A stretch of 64,000 nt of DNA from Clostridiales bacterium (GCA_017551865.1 JAFZKB010000025.1:79294-143293); one strand, 5' to 3'. Numbered from the stretch's first letter, positions 25,072-34,416 are shown. Numbers and translations: made by a program. The notes: generated by a model not told the origin, from the letters alone.

Positions 25072-25900
25072 TGTCCCTTTGGGAAACGCAGATATGTCTT
25101 CCATCGATATCTTCAAAGATAAATTCGCGATTTATGTGGCGTTCAGCATCAGATTCTTCGAGAGTCTTGATAAGCTTAACGCCACTGCTTTTCAGTTCCA
25201 TTTGAAGCATCATGGGCTCGGAGACGTAGATATATAGGTCGTAAAGAGCCCCGGAGCGGAAAGGGGTGCCCTTTACCAGATTGATCTCGATGTTATCCCG
25301 GGAGATACGGATATGCGGCATGGACTCATCGTCGAGATGGGCGGCGTGGAAGCCAAGGTGGTCTTCGTAAAAGGCGGAAGTGCGGTACGGATCTTCGCAT
25401 ACGAAAACGGGTGCGAGACTGTTCATCAGATGCAGATTGGAGGCGCCGTTCTGATCGTCTGGTTCTTTGGACTCGATCTTCTCCGGATCGATTTTTCCTT
25501 TAGGAAGATCTTTATTATAGGCAAATCCGAGGAGAGGAGTACAGAAAGACTCTTCTATCTTTCCGAGTTCGCCGTGCATGCGGATACGGGCATTTAGTTC
25601 TTCCGGTGTCGGATTTTGCGGGATATTTCCCATGGCCTCGATAAGCTCGGTATATTTCACCAGATTTAAAAAACGCATATAGAGAGGAAGGATCTCATCG
25701 CATGCTTTCGGTAGGTCCCTTTCCCCGTGCAGAAACTGCATGCCGTACTCGACAGCCTCTACAGGCAGGGCGGCGAACAGGCGGTTTTGAAAACTCATCT
25801 CCTCCATGGCGTTGTCGGCCACATTTCCGGAGGAGAGGACACGCTGGATCTCATCAAAGACAAGATTGATGTCGTGCTTGGGATAGGTTTTGGAAAGCAT
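25061..25900 (-). CDS. VOC (glyoxalase/bleomycin-resistance) fold protein
   Basis: This 279-residue protein has a helical N-terminal part of about 150 residues that I do not recognise, joined to a C-terminal VOC domain (LAPVFVCEDPYRTSAFYEDHLGF ... INLVKGT ... EFIFEDIDGRHICVSQ). Metal ligands of glyoxalases are not obvious beyond the terminal Glu/His positions, so enzyme activity is uncertain. The start has AAAGGAG upstream. It is divergent from the Fur-type regulator at 26152, and the intervening 250 bases hold that gene's promoter. Family is reasonably sure, function unknown. Confidence 0.75.
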   Translation of the reverse strand: MLSKTYPKHDINLVFDEIQRVLSSGNVADNAMEEMSFQNRLFAALPVEAVEYGMQFLHGERDLPKACDEILPLYMRFLNLVKYTELIEAMGNIPQNPTPEELNARIRMHGELGKIEESFCTPLLGFAYNKDLPKGKIDPEKIESKEPDDQNGASNLHLMNSLAPVFVCEDPYRTSAFYEDHLGFHAAHLDDESMPHIRISRDNIEINLVKGTPFRSGALYDLYIYVSEPMMLQMELKSSGVKLIKTLEESDAERHINREFIFEDIDGRHICVSQRDIRQ

Positions 25901-26032
25901 AAGGAACTCCTTTTTGAGGTTTACTTGATCTGCCGATCTTTCGGAAGATTCTTCTCCCCGGAAAAATATAGTACTCAGATTATAGTATATTTCGTTCCTC
26001 TTAGGAAATATCAGAAATGTTAGAGAAACATG

Positions 26033-26059
26033 TTGACAAAATCCTTATTAGGATATAAT
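26033..26059 (+). promoter_or_regulatory. Promoter of the Fur/PerR-type gene with candidate operator
   Basis: TTGACA (26033-26038) and TATAAT (26054-26059) are 15 bases apart. Between them TCCT-TATT-AGGA is an inverted repeat and TTATTAGGATATAAT is a partial match to PerR-type boxes (TTATAATNATTATAA). Autoregulation is common in this family and is inferred here. Confidence 0.55.
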
Positions 26060-26151
26060 ATCAATAACAGAAAGCACTTCGACAGGAAAAGTTGTTCCGA
26101 AAAGTGGTTTTCCTTAGATCTTCATGGCAGTATCAGCAAAGGAGTGAAAAG

Positions 26152-26550
26152 ATGCAGGAGAGGAATACGCTTCAGAAAAGGATCGTACATGAGACCTTGA
26201 TCTCGATGTGTAATCACCCGACCGCAGATGAGGTGGTGGCGGAAGTGCAGAGCAGTTATCCGTCGATCTCCCGTGCTACGGTGTACCGTATCTTAAATAA
26301 ACTCGCCGATTCCGGTGAGGCGCTCCGCATCCGCATCAACAACGGAGCCGACCATTTCGATCACCAGACGTTCCCGCATTACCACGTGCATTGCAGCGTG
26401 TGCGGAAAAGTCGCGGATGTCGCGATGCCGGTGGAAGAGTTGGCCGATATGCTCTCAGATACTTCCGGATATAAGATCCTGGGATACTCACTTCAGTTCG
26501 ACGGTCTATGCCCGGAGTGTATGAAAGTGGAGGAAGAGCGCGGCGCATAA
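26152..26550 (+). CDS. Fur-family regulator, probably PerR-like
   Basis: The 132-residue protein begins at ATG 26152, which follows AAAGGAG (the frame is open upstream to 26092). It has the winged helix with HPTADEVVAEV and SRATVYRILNKLADSGEAL, the regulatory-metal region HFDHQTFPHYHVHCSVCGK, and a zinc site made of CSVC and CPEC. The next genes encode rubrerythrin and a flavodiiron protein, so peroxide or oxygen sensing (PerR role) is likelier than iron control. The Asp/His pattern used for metal-catalysed oxidation in PerR is present as HFDH. Confidence 0.85.
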   Translation: MQERNTLQKRIVHETLISMCNHPTADEVVAEVQSSYPSISRATVYRILNKLADSGEALRIRINNGADHFDHQTFPHYHVHCSVCGKVADVAMPVEELADMLSDTSGYKILGYSLQFDGLCPECMKVEEERGA

Positions 26551-26598
26551 GCGTACCGGTTCTTTTCGAAAATCTATCAAAGACAAGGAGTTGCGATT

Positions 26599-27186
26599 AT
26601 GACAAAGTTTGTATGTTCAGTATGTGGTTATGTGTATGAAGGACCTGACGCACCGGATGAGTGCCCGGTCTGCAAAGCCAAGAAGGCGGCTTTTAAGAGA
26701 ATGGAAGAGGACATGGGTCTCGCGGCTGAGCATAAGTTCGGTGTATATGCAGAGACCGTGAAGAATAATCCTGATATTTCCGAGGAGGATAAGAAGTACA
26801 TCTTCGACCAGCTGAAAGCAAACTTCACCGGTGAGTGCTCCGAGGTCGGCATGTACCTCTGTATGGCCCGTATCGCTTATCGCGAGGGGTATCCGGAGAT
26901 CGGTCTTTACTGGGAGAAGGCGGCATTCGAAGAGGCAGAGCATGCAGCGAAGTTCGCAGAGCTCCTTGGTTCGGATCTGGAAGCGAATATGAAGGCATCC
27001 ACGAAGGAGAACCTCAAGTGGCGTGTAGACTGTGAATTCGGTGCGACAGCCGGTAAGACGGAGCTGGCGACCTGCGCGAAGAAGAATAACCTCGACGCGA
27101 TCCACGACACCGTGCATGAGATGGCCCGTGATGAAGCCCGTCATGGTAAAGCCCTGAAGGGCCTTCTTGACAGATACTTCGGCTGA
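26599..27186 (+). CDS. Reverse rubrerythrin (N-terminal rubredoxin plus diiron ferritin-like domain)
   Basis: In this 195-residue protein the rubredoxin-type iron site comes first ([10 protein letters not shown] with C6/C9 and CPVCKA with C22/C25), followed by a four-helix diiron domain with the ligands in [24 protein letters not shown] and [13 protein letters not shown]. Classical rubrerythrins have the opposite order. The family reduces hydrogen peroxide, taking electrons from rubredoxin or NADH oxidoreductases, and is often part of the PerR response. It lies 48 bases after the regulator with its own AAGGAG. Confidence 0.92.
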   Translation: MTKFVCSVCGYVYEGPDAPDECPVCKAKKAAFKRMEEDMGLAAEHKFGVYAETVKNNPDISEEDKKYIFDQLKANFTGECSEVGMYLCMARIAYREGYPEIGLYWEKAAFEEAEHAAKFAELLGSDLEANMKASTKENLKWRVDCEFGATAGKTELATCAKKNNLDAIHDTVHEMARDEARHGKALKGLLDRYFG

Positions 27187-27231
27187 TCCGGAAAAAGGCG
27201 CTGAAGAGCGCCGCTGAAAAGTAGCAGGAAG

Positions 27232-27264
27232 GGGCGTCCGTCGTGATGCGGGCGCCCGCTTTTT
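27232..27264 (+). terminator. Terminator after rubrerythrin
   Basis: GGGCGTCCG (27232-27240) pairs with CGGGCGCCC (27249-27257), followed by GCTTTTT. Another GC hairpin (GGCGCT/AGCGCC) precedes it. Some read-through into the flavodiiron gene 20 bases later remains possible. Confidence 0.8.
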
Positions 27265-27284
27265 AGATAGAAAGGGAAGCACTT

Positions 27285-29078
27285 ATGTTTATCAGTAATG
27301 ACATTAAGTATGTAGGCGTAAATGACCACAAGATCGATCTTTTCGAGGGCCAGTATGTGGTGCCGAACGGTATGGCATATAACTCCTATGTGATCGCGGA
27401 TTATAAGGTCGCGGTCATGGATACGGTCGATAAGAATTTTACGCATGAGTGGCTCGATAATCTGGAGAAGGCTCTTGAGGGAAAAGATCCGGATTATCTT
27501 ATCGTCCAGCACATGGAGCCGGACCATTCGGCGAATATTGTAAACTTCATGAAGAACTACCCGAAGGCACAGATCGTCTCTTCCCAGAAGGCGTTCACCA
27601 TGATGAAGAACTTCTTCGGCACGGAATTCGAAGATAGAAGGATCGTGGTCGGGGAAGGCGACGAGCTTCCGCTCGGAAAGCACGTGCTGAAATTCGTCGC
27701 GGCACCGATGGTTCACTGGCCGGAAGTTCTCATGACATACGATACTTTCGATAAAGTGCTTTTCAGTGCGGATGGATTCGGTAAGTTCGGAGCTCTCGAT
27801 GTCGAAGAAGACTGGGCATGTGAAGCCCGCCGCTACTATATCGGTATCGTCGGAAAATACGGCGCGCAGGTGCAGGCTGTCCTGAAAAAGGCGGCAGGCC
27901 TTGAGATCAAGACGATCTGCCCGCTGCACGGACCGGTTCTTACCGGAGATCTTTCCGAATATCTGAAACTTTATGACATCTGGTCTTCCTATGGTGTCGA
28001 GACAGAAGGCATCGCGATCTTCTACACGTCCGTCTATGGCCACACAAAGGCAGCAGTCGAACTTCTTGCCAATAAGCTCAAAGAGAACGGCTGCCCGAAG
28101 GTCGTCGTCAATGATCTGGCCAGAGAAGATATAGCCGAGTGTGTCGAGGATGCTTTCCGCTACGGACGTATCGTTCTGGCGACCACAACATATAACGCAG
28201 ATGTATTCCCGTTCATGCGTGAGTTCATCCATCACCTCACGGAAAGACAGTTCCAGAATAAGACCGTCGCCATGATCGAGAACGGTTCCTGGGCGCCACA
28301 GGCGATCCGCACCATGAAGGCAATGCTCGAAAAGAGCAAGAACATCACCTATACCGAGAACAACGTCAAGATCATGTCGGCCCTAAACGATGAATCGAAG
28401 GCACAGGTCGATGCTCTGGCCAAAGAACTGTGCCAGGATTACCTCCCGCAGAAGGATGACACCGCGAACAAGAACGATCTGACGGCGCTCTTTAATATCG
28501 GATACGGCCTCTATGTCGTTACCTCCAATGATGGCAAGAAGGACAATGGTCTCATCGTCAATACCGTAACGCAGGTGACGAATACACCGAACCGCATCGC
28601 GGTCACGATCAACAAGCAGAACTATTCGCACCACGTCATCAAGCAGACGGGCGTTATGAACGTCAACTGCCTGTCGGTCGAGGCGCCATTCAAGGTCTTC
28701 GAGAACTTCGGTTTCCAGAGCGGAAGAAATGTGGATAAGTTCGCAGGTCTTGATGAGAAGCTCAGATCCGACAATGGACTGGTGTTCTTAAGTAAGTACA
28801 TCAACTCCTTCATGTCGCTGAAGGTCGAGGATTACATTGATCTGGATACCCACGGCATGTTCATCTGCTCCGTCACCGAGTCCCGTGTACTCACGGATAA
28901 GGAGACCATGACGTACACCTACTACCAGAAGAACGTCAAGCCGAAGCCGGAGACGGAAGGCAAGAAGGGCTTTGTATGTAAGGTCTGCGGATATGTCTAC
29001 GAAGGCGATGAGCTCCCGGATGACATCGTATGTCCTTTGTGTAAGCACGGTGCTGCGGATTTTGAACCGATCGAGTAA
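27285..29078 (+). CDS. Flavodiiron protein with flavodoxin, flavin-reductase and rubredoxin domains
   Basis: The 597-residue enzyme reduces O2 to water (or NO). Residues 1-250 are the metallo-beta-lactamase-like diiron domain with the ligand set HMEPDH (H76, E78, D80, H81), VHWPE, FSADGFG and LHGP. Residues about 255-395 are a flavodoxin domain (IFYTSVYGHTKAAVE). Residues about 415-550 are a flavin-reductase-like domain (FNIGYGLYVVTSN). The last 40 residues are a rubredoxin ([10 protein letters not shown] ... CPLCKHG). Such fusions carry their own electron chain, so fewer partner proteins are needed. With rubrerythrin and the Fur-type regulator it forms an oxygen-defence cluster. Confidence 0.93.
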   Translation: MFISNDIKYVGVNDHKIDLFEGQYVVPNGMAYNSYVIADYKVAVMDTVDKNFTHEWLDNLEKALEGKDPDYLIVQHMEPDHSANIVNFMKNYPKAQIVSSQKAFTMMKNFFGTEFEDRRIVVGEGDELPLGKHVLKFVAAPMVHWPEVLMTYDTFDKVLFSADGFGKFGALDVEEDWACEARRYYIGIVGKYGAQVQAVLKKAAGLEIKTICPLHGPVLTGDLSEYLKLYDIWSSYGVETEGIAIFYTSVYGHTKAAVELLANKLKENGCPKVVVNDLAREDIAECVEDAFRYGRIVLATTTYNADVFPFMREFIHHLTERQFQNKTVAMIENGSWAPQAIRTMKAMLEKSKNITYTENNVKIMSALNDESKAQVDALAKELCQDYLPQKDDTANKNDLTALFNIGYGLYVVTSNDGKKDNGLIVNTVTQVTNTPNRIAVTINKQNYSHHVIKQTGVMNVNCLSVEAPFKVFENFGFQSGRNVDKFAGLDEKLRSDNGLVFLSKYINSFMSLKVEDYIDLDTHGMFICSVTESRVLTDKETMTYTYYQKNVKPKPETEGKKGFVCKVCGYVYEGDELPDDIVCPLCKHGAADFEPIE

Positions 29079-29101
29079 ACAACAAATGATCGCATAACAT
29101 G

Positions 29102-29134
29102 AAAGAACAGGCTTTCGCGGCCTGTTCTTTTTTT
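29102..29134 (+). terminator. Terminator after the flavodiiron gene
   Basis: AAAGAACAGGC (29102-29112) pairs with GCCTGTTCTTT (29120-29130), followed by more T to 29134. Confidence 0.92.
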
Positions 29135-29179
29135 GTATACTTACGAAGGATAAATCAAAAAGATCGGATGGCAAATTCT

Positions 29180-29602
29180 ATGCGGAATGTTGAACCCTAT
29201 GAACATAAAGTACAGTACTACGAGACGGACAAGATGAGCATTACTCATCACAGTAACTATGTCCGCTGGATGGAAGAGGCCAGAGTCGATTTTTTAAGTA
29301 AGATCGGCTGGGACTTCGACAAACTCGAAGAAAGCGGCGTGGCTTCACCGGTCATCTCTATCGAAGTGAAATACAAGGGAAGCACGACATTTCCGGAGGT
29401 CATCACTATTTACGTGAAAGTCCTTGTTTTGAAGGGCGTACGTCTGACTCTCGGCTATGAGATGAAAAACACTTCAGGGAAAGTAGTCTGCGAAGCAAAA
29501 TCCGAGCATTGCTTCCTGAATATGGAGGGGCGCCCGATCCGTCTGGAAAAGGACTGCCCGGAATTTTATAATGCCCTGTCGGAACTGATCTCTGAAGAGT
29601 AA
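29180..29602 (+). CDS. Acyl-CoA thioesterase, 4HBT (hot-dog) family
   Basis: The product is about 140 residues, the usual 4HBT length, and begins MRNVEPYEHKVQYYETDKM. The YYETDKMSITHHSNYVRWMEEAR stretch holds the catalytic Asp-containing motif of the YbgC/FcbC type (D-x-M-x-I-x-H-H-x-x-Y). I chose ATG 29180 because GGATGG lies nine bases upstream; ATG 29168 is also possible. The substrate is a thioester of CoA or a carrier protein, not further predictable. It is preceded by a terminator and so has its own promoter. Confidence 0.85.
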   Translation: MRNVEPYEHKVQYYETDKMSITHHSNYVRWMEEARVDFLSKIGWDFDKLEESGVASPVISIEVKYKGSTTFPEVITIYVKVLVLKGVRLTLGYEMKNTSGKVVCEAKSEHCFLNMEGRPIRLEKDCPEFYNALSELISEE

Positions 29603-29711
29603 GCTTCATGTCGGGAAAATGTAGACTTTATGCCTGCTTTTCCATATAATGAAGGAAAGTTTTGCATTTTTTTGATAAACTTTTTTGTGGTTGGTAAAAT
29701 GAGGTGTTGTT

Positions 29712-29813
29712 ATGGATCAGGAATATGAAAAACTGGAGATCGAAGTGATTTTGTTTGAAACAGACGATATTGTCGTCTGCAGTTATCCCGGAGAAGAAGA
29801 CGAAATCACATAA
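29712..29813 (+). CDS. Small acidic peptide with YExLEIExIxFETxD motif (33 aa)
   Basis: A short frame after GAGGTG encodes MDQEYEKLEIEVILFETDDI then VVCSYPGEEDEIT. It matches the 40-residue peptide at 24395 in the Y-E-x-L-E-I-E-x-I-x-F-E-T-x-D-x-x-V-x-S core. It lies 49 bases upstream of the large secreted protein at 29863, which has a C-terminal domain shared with the protein at 21533. Both peptides therefore accompany members of the same secreted family. It has no signal peptide. Role unknown; a co-expressed partner or a leader are both possible. Confidence 0.7.
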   Translation: MDQEYEKLEIEVILFETDDIVVCSYPGEEDEIT

Positions 29814-29862
29814 TCAGCAACATATAGATCCTGCTTTGAAGAGAAAACAGGGAGGTATGGAT

Positions 29863-32043
29863 ATGGGTAATTTTAGAAGATTCAAGCGTATTCTGGCCAC
29901 GGCTTTGAGCGTGGCGATGATCGGCACGATCATGCCGTCGTCGGTATTTGCGGCATCAAAAGCGCTGACCGCGGTGAAATATTATAGTAAGGGAGCACTG
30001 CTGTCATGTACTGATTATACGGTCGTCGACAGTTCCACAACAGAACTGACCACGGGCTGGTATGTGGTAAATACTCCGGTCACTATGGAAGAACGTGTAG
30101 AGGTCCATGGTGATGTTCGTATTATCGTCGCCAGGGGCGGTGCGTATCGATTAAAAGAAGGTATCCATGTCGCCTATGGAAATAAGCTCGCCATCTTTGG
30201 ATATGGACAGGAGGAAGGTTCTTTCCTGGCATATTGCAATGGAGAACACGAGTGGCCGGAAGTCCCGGATTGTGCGGCAATTGGTGGAGACAAAAATGAG
30301 ATCAATGGCGATATCGAGATCTTCAGCGGATTGATCGTCGTTGAAGCAGGTTCAGGCGGTGCAGGTATCGGCACAGGTGCTTTTGAATCCCGGGAAGCTT
30401 TTGAAGCGGAACTGGAACGTGTGAATAACAGCGAGCCTCCGTATTTTGAACCTACTCCCGGACCTGAGTCTCCATTTACTTCCCATGCAGGACCGATCCT
30501 GATCGAAAATGGTAAAGTATACGCAGTCGGTGGTATGGATGCAGCAGGTATCGGTGGCGGAAAATATGCGGATGGACCGGAAACGGGTATTCGCGGTGGT
30601 AACGTTACCGGAATCGGATACGGTGGAGGAGCCGGTATTGGCGGCGGTCTTGGCGGATGTACAGATGGTATCGGAGCGGTGGAATCCACCGTCACAGGTA
30701 TCAGCCGAGGATCCGGTGCCGGATTGGGAAATGGTGATCAGGCCAATTACTGGACTTCGAAAAAGCATATCATCGTCGCAAGAGACGCACAGGTCATCGG
30801 CATCTCCGAGGAACACGGAAGACCTTTCCTTTGCTCGGCTTCCGATGATATCTCGCTAGTAGAAAAAGATATGATCTACATCGAACCCGAGTTGTCGGTC
30901 TGTGCCGGTAATTATGTAGGTGAGGACGATTTCAGCGGGATGGTCATGTTGGACGATGTCATGGACACAATTCATTATGAAGTGGGCAAGATCTACATCT
31001 GTCAGCATCAGAATTATACATATAAATGCACGGAGACCGGACATTCGCTGAAGTGTACGGATTGTCATGTTGTTTTAGAAGAAGAGCCACATGTTTTTGG
31101 AGATGATGGTGTCTGCACAATATGTGGATATTCCTTCCCGTCCATCATTGTTTCGGCTACGGTGATCTTTACAGGAAAGGTCGAAGTCAGATATAAGATG
31201 TTCTTCTCTGAAGCGATGCGTAATGATCCGGATGCCTACGTCACCTTCACGCGAAACGGAAAAACGACGCGTACTTTGATCAGTTCCGCAAATCCGAATG
31301 GATCGGGTCTTGTGAATATCTGTAATCCGGTCGAGGCTCCGGAATTCGGAGATCCGACGGTGATCAATGTGTATAACGGCGCAGGAGAAAAACAGTCTCT
31401 GATGGCAAGAGACGGCTACGACTGGATCAGCTTAACGGAAACCGGATTCAGCTATTCGGTCATGGATTACGCGACACGTATAAGAGAATCCACGTATGAT
31501 CCGGAGATGAAAACTCTTGCGGAGGCCCTCTATATGTATGGTTCTTCGGCATCGGCCAATTTCAAACCAAACGGAGAAGCCTGGGAAGACCTCGAAGGTT
31601 TTACCAAGCCGACAGTGACAGAAGCGGATCTGGCCGCCTATGAGATCACGACGACCGGAACAAGACCGGCAGGTATCGATAAAGTGACCATTCGTGCGTA
31701 CTTCGAATCGGATAATATTCTCCGTATCACTTATTATTTCAAAGAGGGTACAGATGTGAATGATTATATCTTCGGTCTGGATTCGGATGAGGATTTATCA
31801 CCGATAATGGTTTCCGAAAATGTATATGCGATCGACGTGGATAGCATCGCAGCGGCTGAGCTCGATGATGATCACTTCTTCCGTATTGCATTAAGAGGAA
31901 GCAATGCCGAGCCTTATGTGATCAAAGCCAGTGCGCTGTCGTATGCGCTGACATCCATGAGAAACGGCAATGAAAAACGAAAAGAGCTGGGCAAGTCGTT
32001 CTATCTTTATAACGTAGCGGCGAATGCCTACTTCGATTCATAA
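29863..32043 (+). CDS. Large secreted protein, paralogue of the one at 21533
   Basis: I placed the start at ATG 29863, seven bases after GGGAGG, giving 726 residues with a signal peptide (ATALSVAMIGTIMPSSVFA). The Gly-rich stalk (GSGGAGIGTGAF, GGMDAAGIGGGKYADG, GYGGGAGIGGGLGG) resembles beta-solenoid repeats. A Cys/His-rich stretch follows (CQHQNYTYKCTETGHSLKC ... CTICGYSFPS), similar to one in the paralogue. The C-terminal region (FTGKVEVRYKMFFSEAM ... YSVMDYA ... ALYMYGSSASANF ... GTRPAGIDKVTIRAYFESDN) is clearly shared with the protein at 21533. No InlB-type repeat is seen here. Its end overlaps the converging AraC gene by six bases. Confidence 0.75.
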   Translation: MGNFRRFKRILATALSVAMIGTIMPSSVFAASKALTAVKYYSKGALLSCTDYTVVDSSTTELTTGWYVVNTPVTMEERVEVHGDVRIIVARGGAYRLKEGIHVAYGNKLAIFGYGQEEGSFLAYCNGEHEWPEVPDCAAIGGDKNEINGDIEIFSGLIVVEAGSGGAGIGTGAFESREAFEAELERVNNSEPPYFEPTPGPESPFTSHAGPILIENGKVYAVGGMDAAGIGGGKYADGPETGIRGGNVTGIGYGGGAGIGGGLGGCTDGIGAVESTVTGISRGSGAGLGNGDQANYWTSKKHIIVARDAQVIGISEEHGRPFLCSASDDISLVEKDMIYIEPELSVCAGNYVGEDDFSGMVMLDDVMDTIHYEVGKIYICQHQNYTYKCTETGHSLKCTDCHVVLEEEPHVFGDDGVCTICGYSFPSIIVSATVIFTGKVEVRYKMFFSEAMRNDPDAYVTFTRNGKTTRTLISSANPNGSGLVNICNPVEAPEFGDPTVINVYNGAGEKQSLMARDGYDWISLTETGFSYSVMDYATRIRESTYDPEMKTLAEALYMYGSSASANFKPNGEAWEDLEGFTKPTVTEADLAAYEITTTGTRPAGIDKVTIRAYFESDNILRITYYFKEGTDVNDYIFGLDSDEDLSPIMVSENVYAIDVDSIAAAELDDDHFFRIALRGSNAEPYVIKASALSYALTSMRNGNEKRKELGKSFYLYNVAANAYFDS

Positions 32044-32796
32044 AGAAGATCCCTGAAGGAAGGTGTGGTCGATCGGGCGGTCGCGGTACTGCTTCGGGGT
32101 CAGGCCGCAGTCCTTCTTCAGTAGATTCGTAAAGTAACTTTGGCTCGGGAAGGCGAGCGATGCAGAGATCTCGGCGATGGAATAGTCTGAGGAAGCAAGC
32201 ATTGACTTCGCCGTCTCGAGTTTTTTTGCCATAATGTATTCGCTTATAGAATGCCCCGTTTCCTTCTTGAAAAGACGCGACAGATAGGGCGCGGACAGAT
32301 TCGTGACTGAGGCCAGCGTCGGGAGCGTGATCCTCGTATGCAGATGCTCGTAGATGTAGTTGATGCAGATCGTGACAGATCTCGAGGAGATGGTGCTGTT
32401 ACGTATTCCCTGCATGCGAAGGGCATAGTTTAAACACATATCGTCGTGTATCTCGGAGATCTCTTCTTTCGTCGCCGCTTCGTCCGTAAGACGGATATAG
32501 TAATCACTTAAGCTGTAAGCTTCGGCGACGCTTAAGCCACCGGCGATGCAGAAGCGGGCAACGAGTGCGATCGTAATGGTCAGATGGTATTTCAGATTCG
32601 AAAGAGGATTGGAAGAGAGGATCCCCAGTCCTTTTTTCTCGTGAAAAGGCTCGGTAAGAAGAGATCTGGTCTTCTTGATATCCCCTGAGCGGATGGTCTC
32701 GTAAAAGTCCATCTCGGGGGCTAAAGGGGCGTGCAGAAGCTCGTATTCGCGGTGCAGGAACTCCTGATAGGATATTTTCTTTTTCGTCGAAGGCAT
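32038..32796 (-). CDS. AraC-family transcriptional regulator
   Basis: The 252-residue protein has a C-terminal double helix-turn-helix of the AraC type (YEHLHTRITLPTLASVTNLS ... LSRLFKKETGHSISEY, then YSIAEISASLAFPSQSYFTN and CGLTPKQYR). The N-terminal 140 residues (SGDIKKTRSLL ... NPLSNLKYHLTITIALVARF) are of the YSIRK/Mal-type helical kind seen in Clostridia regulators rather than a cupin. It is divergent from the GH16 glucanase gene at 32984, so it may control beta-glucan use; that is inference from position. Confidence 0.88.
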   Translation of the reverse strand: MPSTKKKISYQEFLHREYELLHAPLAPEMDFYETIRSGDIKKTRSLLTEPFHEKKGLGILSSNPLSNLKYHLTITIALVARFCIAGGLSVAEAYSLSDYYIRLTDEAATKEEISEIHDDMCLNYALRMQGIRNSTISSRSVTICINYIYEHLHTRITLPTLASVTNLSAPYLSRLFKKETGHSISEYIMAKKLETAKSMLASSDYSIAEISASLAFPSQSYFTNLLKKDCGLTPKQYRDRPIDHTFLQGSSL

Positions 32797-32983
32797 ATAT
32801 ATTCTCCATGATTCTCCACGCGATACGAAGGGAAATCAAAAAAATGCGAACGCGCGGATCTTTTCCATCGGTATTATAGCATGAAAACATAAAAAAAGAT
32901 ATGATAAGGCAATAATGAGACGCCGATAATTGATATTTTGAATTCAGCATAAATCTATTTCGAGAGCGATTTAGGAGGGCATT

Positions 32984-34390
32984 ATGAAGAATAAGAAGAT
33001 CCTGAGTTCGATCCTGGCGGTCAGCTTTCTTTTTTCCATGGCGGCCTGCGGCAAAAAAGAGACCACGCAGACGCCGGCGTCTTCGACAACTGAGGCGACG
33101 GAAGAGACAAAACCGGCGGTTCCGGAGATCGAGGGGTATAACCTTCTCTGGTACGACGAGTTCGACGGCGACAAGATGGACGAGAGCAAGTGGAACTACG
33201 AGCCGCATGAGCCGGGCTGGACGAACAACGAGCTGCAGGAGTACACGACTTCGACCGACAACGTCTTCGTTCGTGACGGCAAGCTGGTGTTAAAGGCCAT
33301 TAAGACGCAAAAAGACGGCAAGGACTACTATACTTCCGGAAAAATTACAGGACAGAATAAGACCGATTTCCAGTACGGAAAAGTCGTGGTATCTGCAAAA
33401 GTCCCGGAAGGACAGGGACTCTGGCCGGCGATCTGGATGATGCCGAAGGAAGAGTCTTTTTACGGACAGTGGCCGAAGTGCGGTGAGATCGACATTATGG
33501 AGTCTCTCGGCAGTGATACGACCATTTCCTATTCTACGATCCACTATGGTGAGCCGCATGCCGAACAGCAGGGCACCATTATAAAAACAGGAGCAGACAG
33601 CTTCTCTTCGAAATTCCATGAGTACTCTGTCGAGTGGGAACCGGGCGAGATGCGCTTCTACACAGATAATGAACTGGTACTTACCGTAAATGACTGGTTC
33701 ACAGCAGTTGAAGGCGAAGACGACAAGCCGTATCCGGCACCTTTCAACCAGCCGTTCTTCGTACAGATGAATCTCGCTGTCGGCGGTAACTGGCCGGGAA
33801 ACCCGGATGCAACGACCGATTTTTCGAAGGCGGAGTTTGAGATCGACTATGTGCGTGTGTATCAGAAGCCTTCCTACGACATGAATGTCACAAAGCCGGA
33901 AAAGCCTTTCCGTGAGGCACTCCCGGATGGAAACTTCATCCGTAACGGCAACTTCTCCGAGCAGGAGGATCTGACCGACGATATCGACTGGAAGTTCCTT
34001 CTTTTCAATGGCGGTGAAGGCGCCGCGGAGATCAAGGACGGCGAGATGGTGATCACTTCCACCAACTGCGGTACCGAAGAGTATTCCGTACAGCTCGTAC
34101 ATCCGGATCTGCCGATGAGAAAGGGACATAAGTATAAGATCACCTTCGACATCCGCGCGGATGAAGATCGAAAGTGCATCGTCTGCGTATCTGCGCCGAA
34201 TGCCGGCTGGATCCGTTATTTCCCGGATACTTCGATCGATCTTACGACCGAGTGGAAGACCTTCGAATTCGAATTCGATATGACCGAGAAGGACGATAAC
34301 AACGGACGTCTCGAGTACAACATGGGCAAGCACGGCGATACGGCGACGATCCATATCAAGAACGTGCGCGTCGAAGAAGTAAGCGCATAA
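32984..34390 (+). CDS. GH16 endo-beta-1,3(4)-glucanase lipoprotein with C-terminal CBM4-like domain
   Basis: This 468-residue lipoprotein (Cys at C22, MAAC) has a short Thr/Glu linker, then a GH16 domain from WYDEFDGDKMD to FEIDYVRVYQ. The catalytic motif is GEIDIMES, with E168 as nucleophile, D170, and E173 as acid/base, in the laminarinase form with the extra Met. Residues about 320-468 form a beta-sandwich like CBM4/9 (NFIRNGNFSEQEDL ... YKITFDIRADED ... IHIKNVRVEE). It would cut beta-1,3 or mixed-linked glucan at the cell surface. The ribosome binding site is AGGAGG. The AraC gene is divergent. Confidence 0.92.
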   Translation: MKNKKILSSILAVSFLFSMAACGKKETTQTPASSTTEATEETKPAVPEIEGYNLLWYDEFDGDKMDESKWNYEPHEPGWTNNELQEYTTSTDNVFVRDGKLVLKAIKTQKDGKDYYTSGKITGQNKTDFQYGKVVVSAKVPEGQGLWPAIWMMPKEESFYGQWPKCGEIDIMESLGSDTTISYSTIHYGEPHAEQQGTIIKTGADSFSSKFHEYSVEWEPGEMRFYTDNELVLTVNDWFTAVEGEDDKPYPAPFNQPFFVQMNLAVGGNWPGNPDATTDFSKAEFEIDYVRVYQKPSYDMNVTKPEKPFREALPDGNFIRNGNFSEQEDLTDDIDWKFLLFNGGEGAAEIKDGEMVITSTNCGTEEYSVQLVHPDLPMRKGHKYKITFDIRADEDRKCIVCVSAPNAGWIRYFPDTSIDLTTEWKTFEFEFDMTEKDDNNGRLEYNMGKHGDTATIHIKNVRVEEVSA

Positions 34391-34416
34391 AGGGTAACCT
34401 TCTTAATTTGCAAAGT

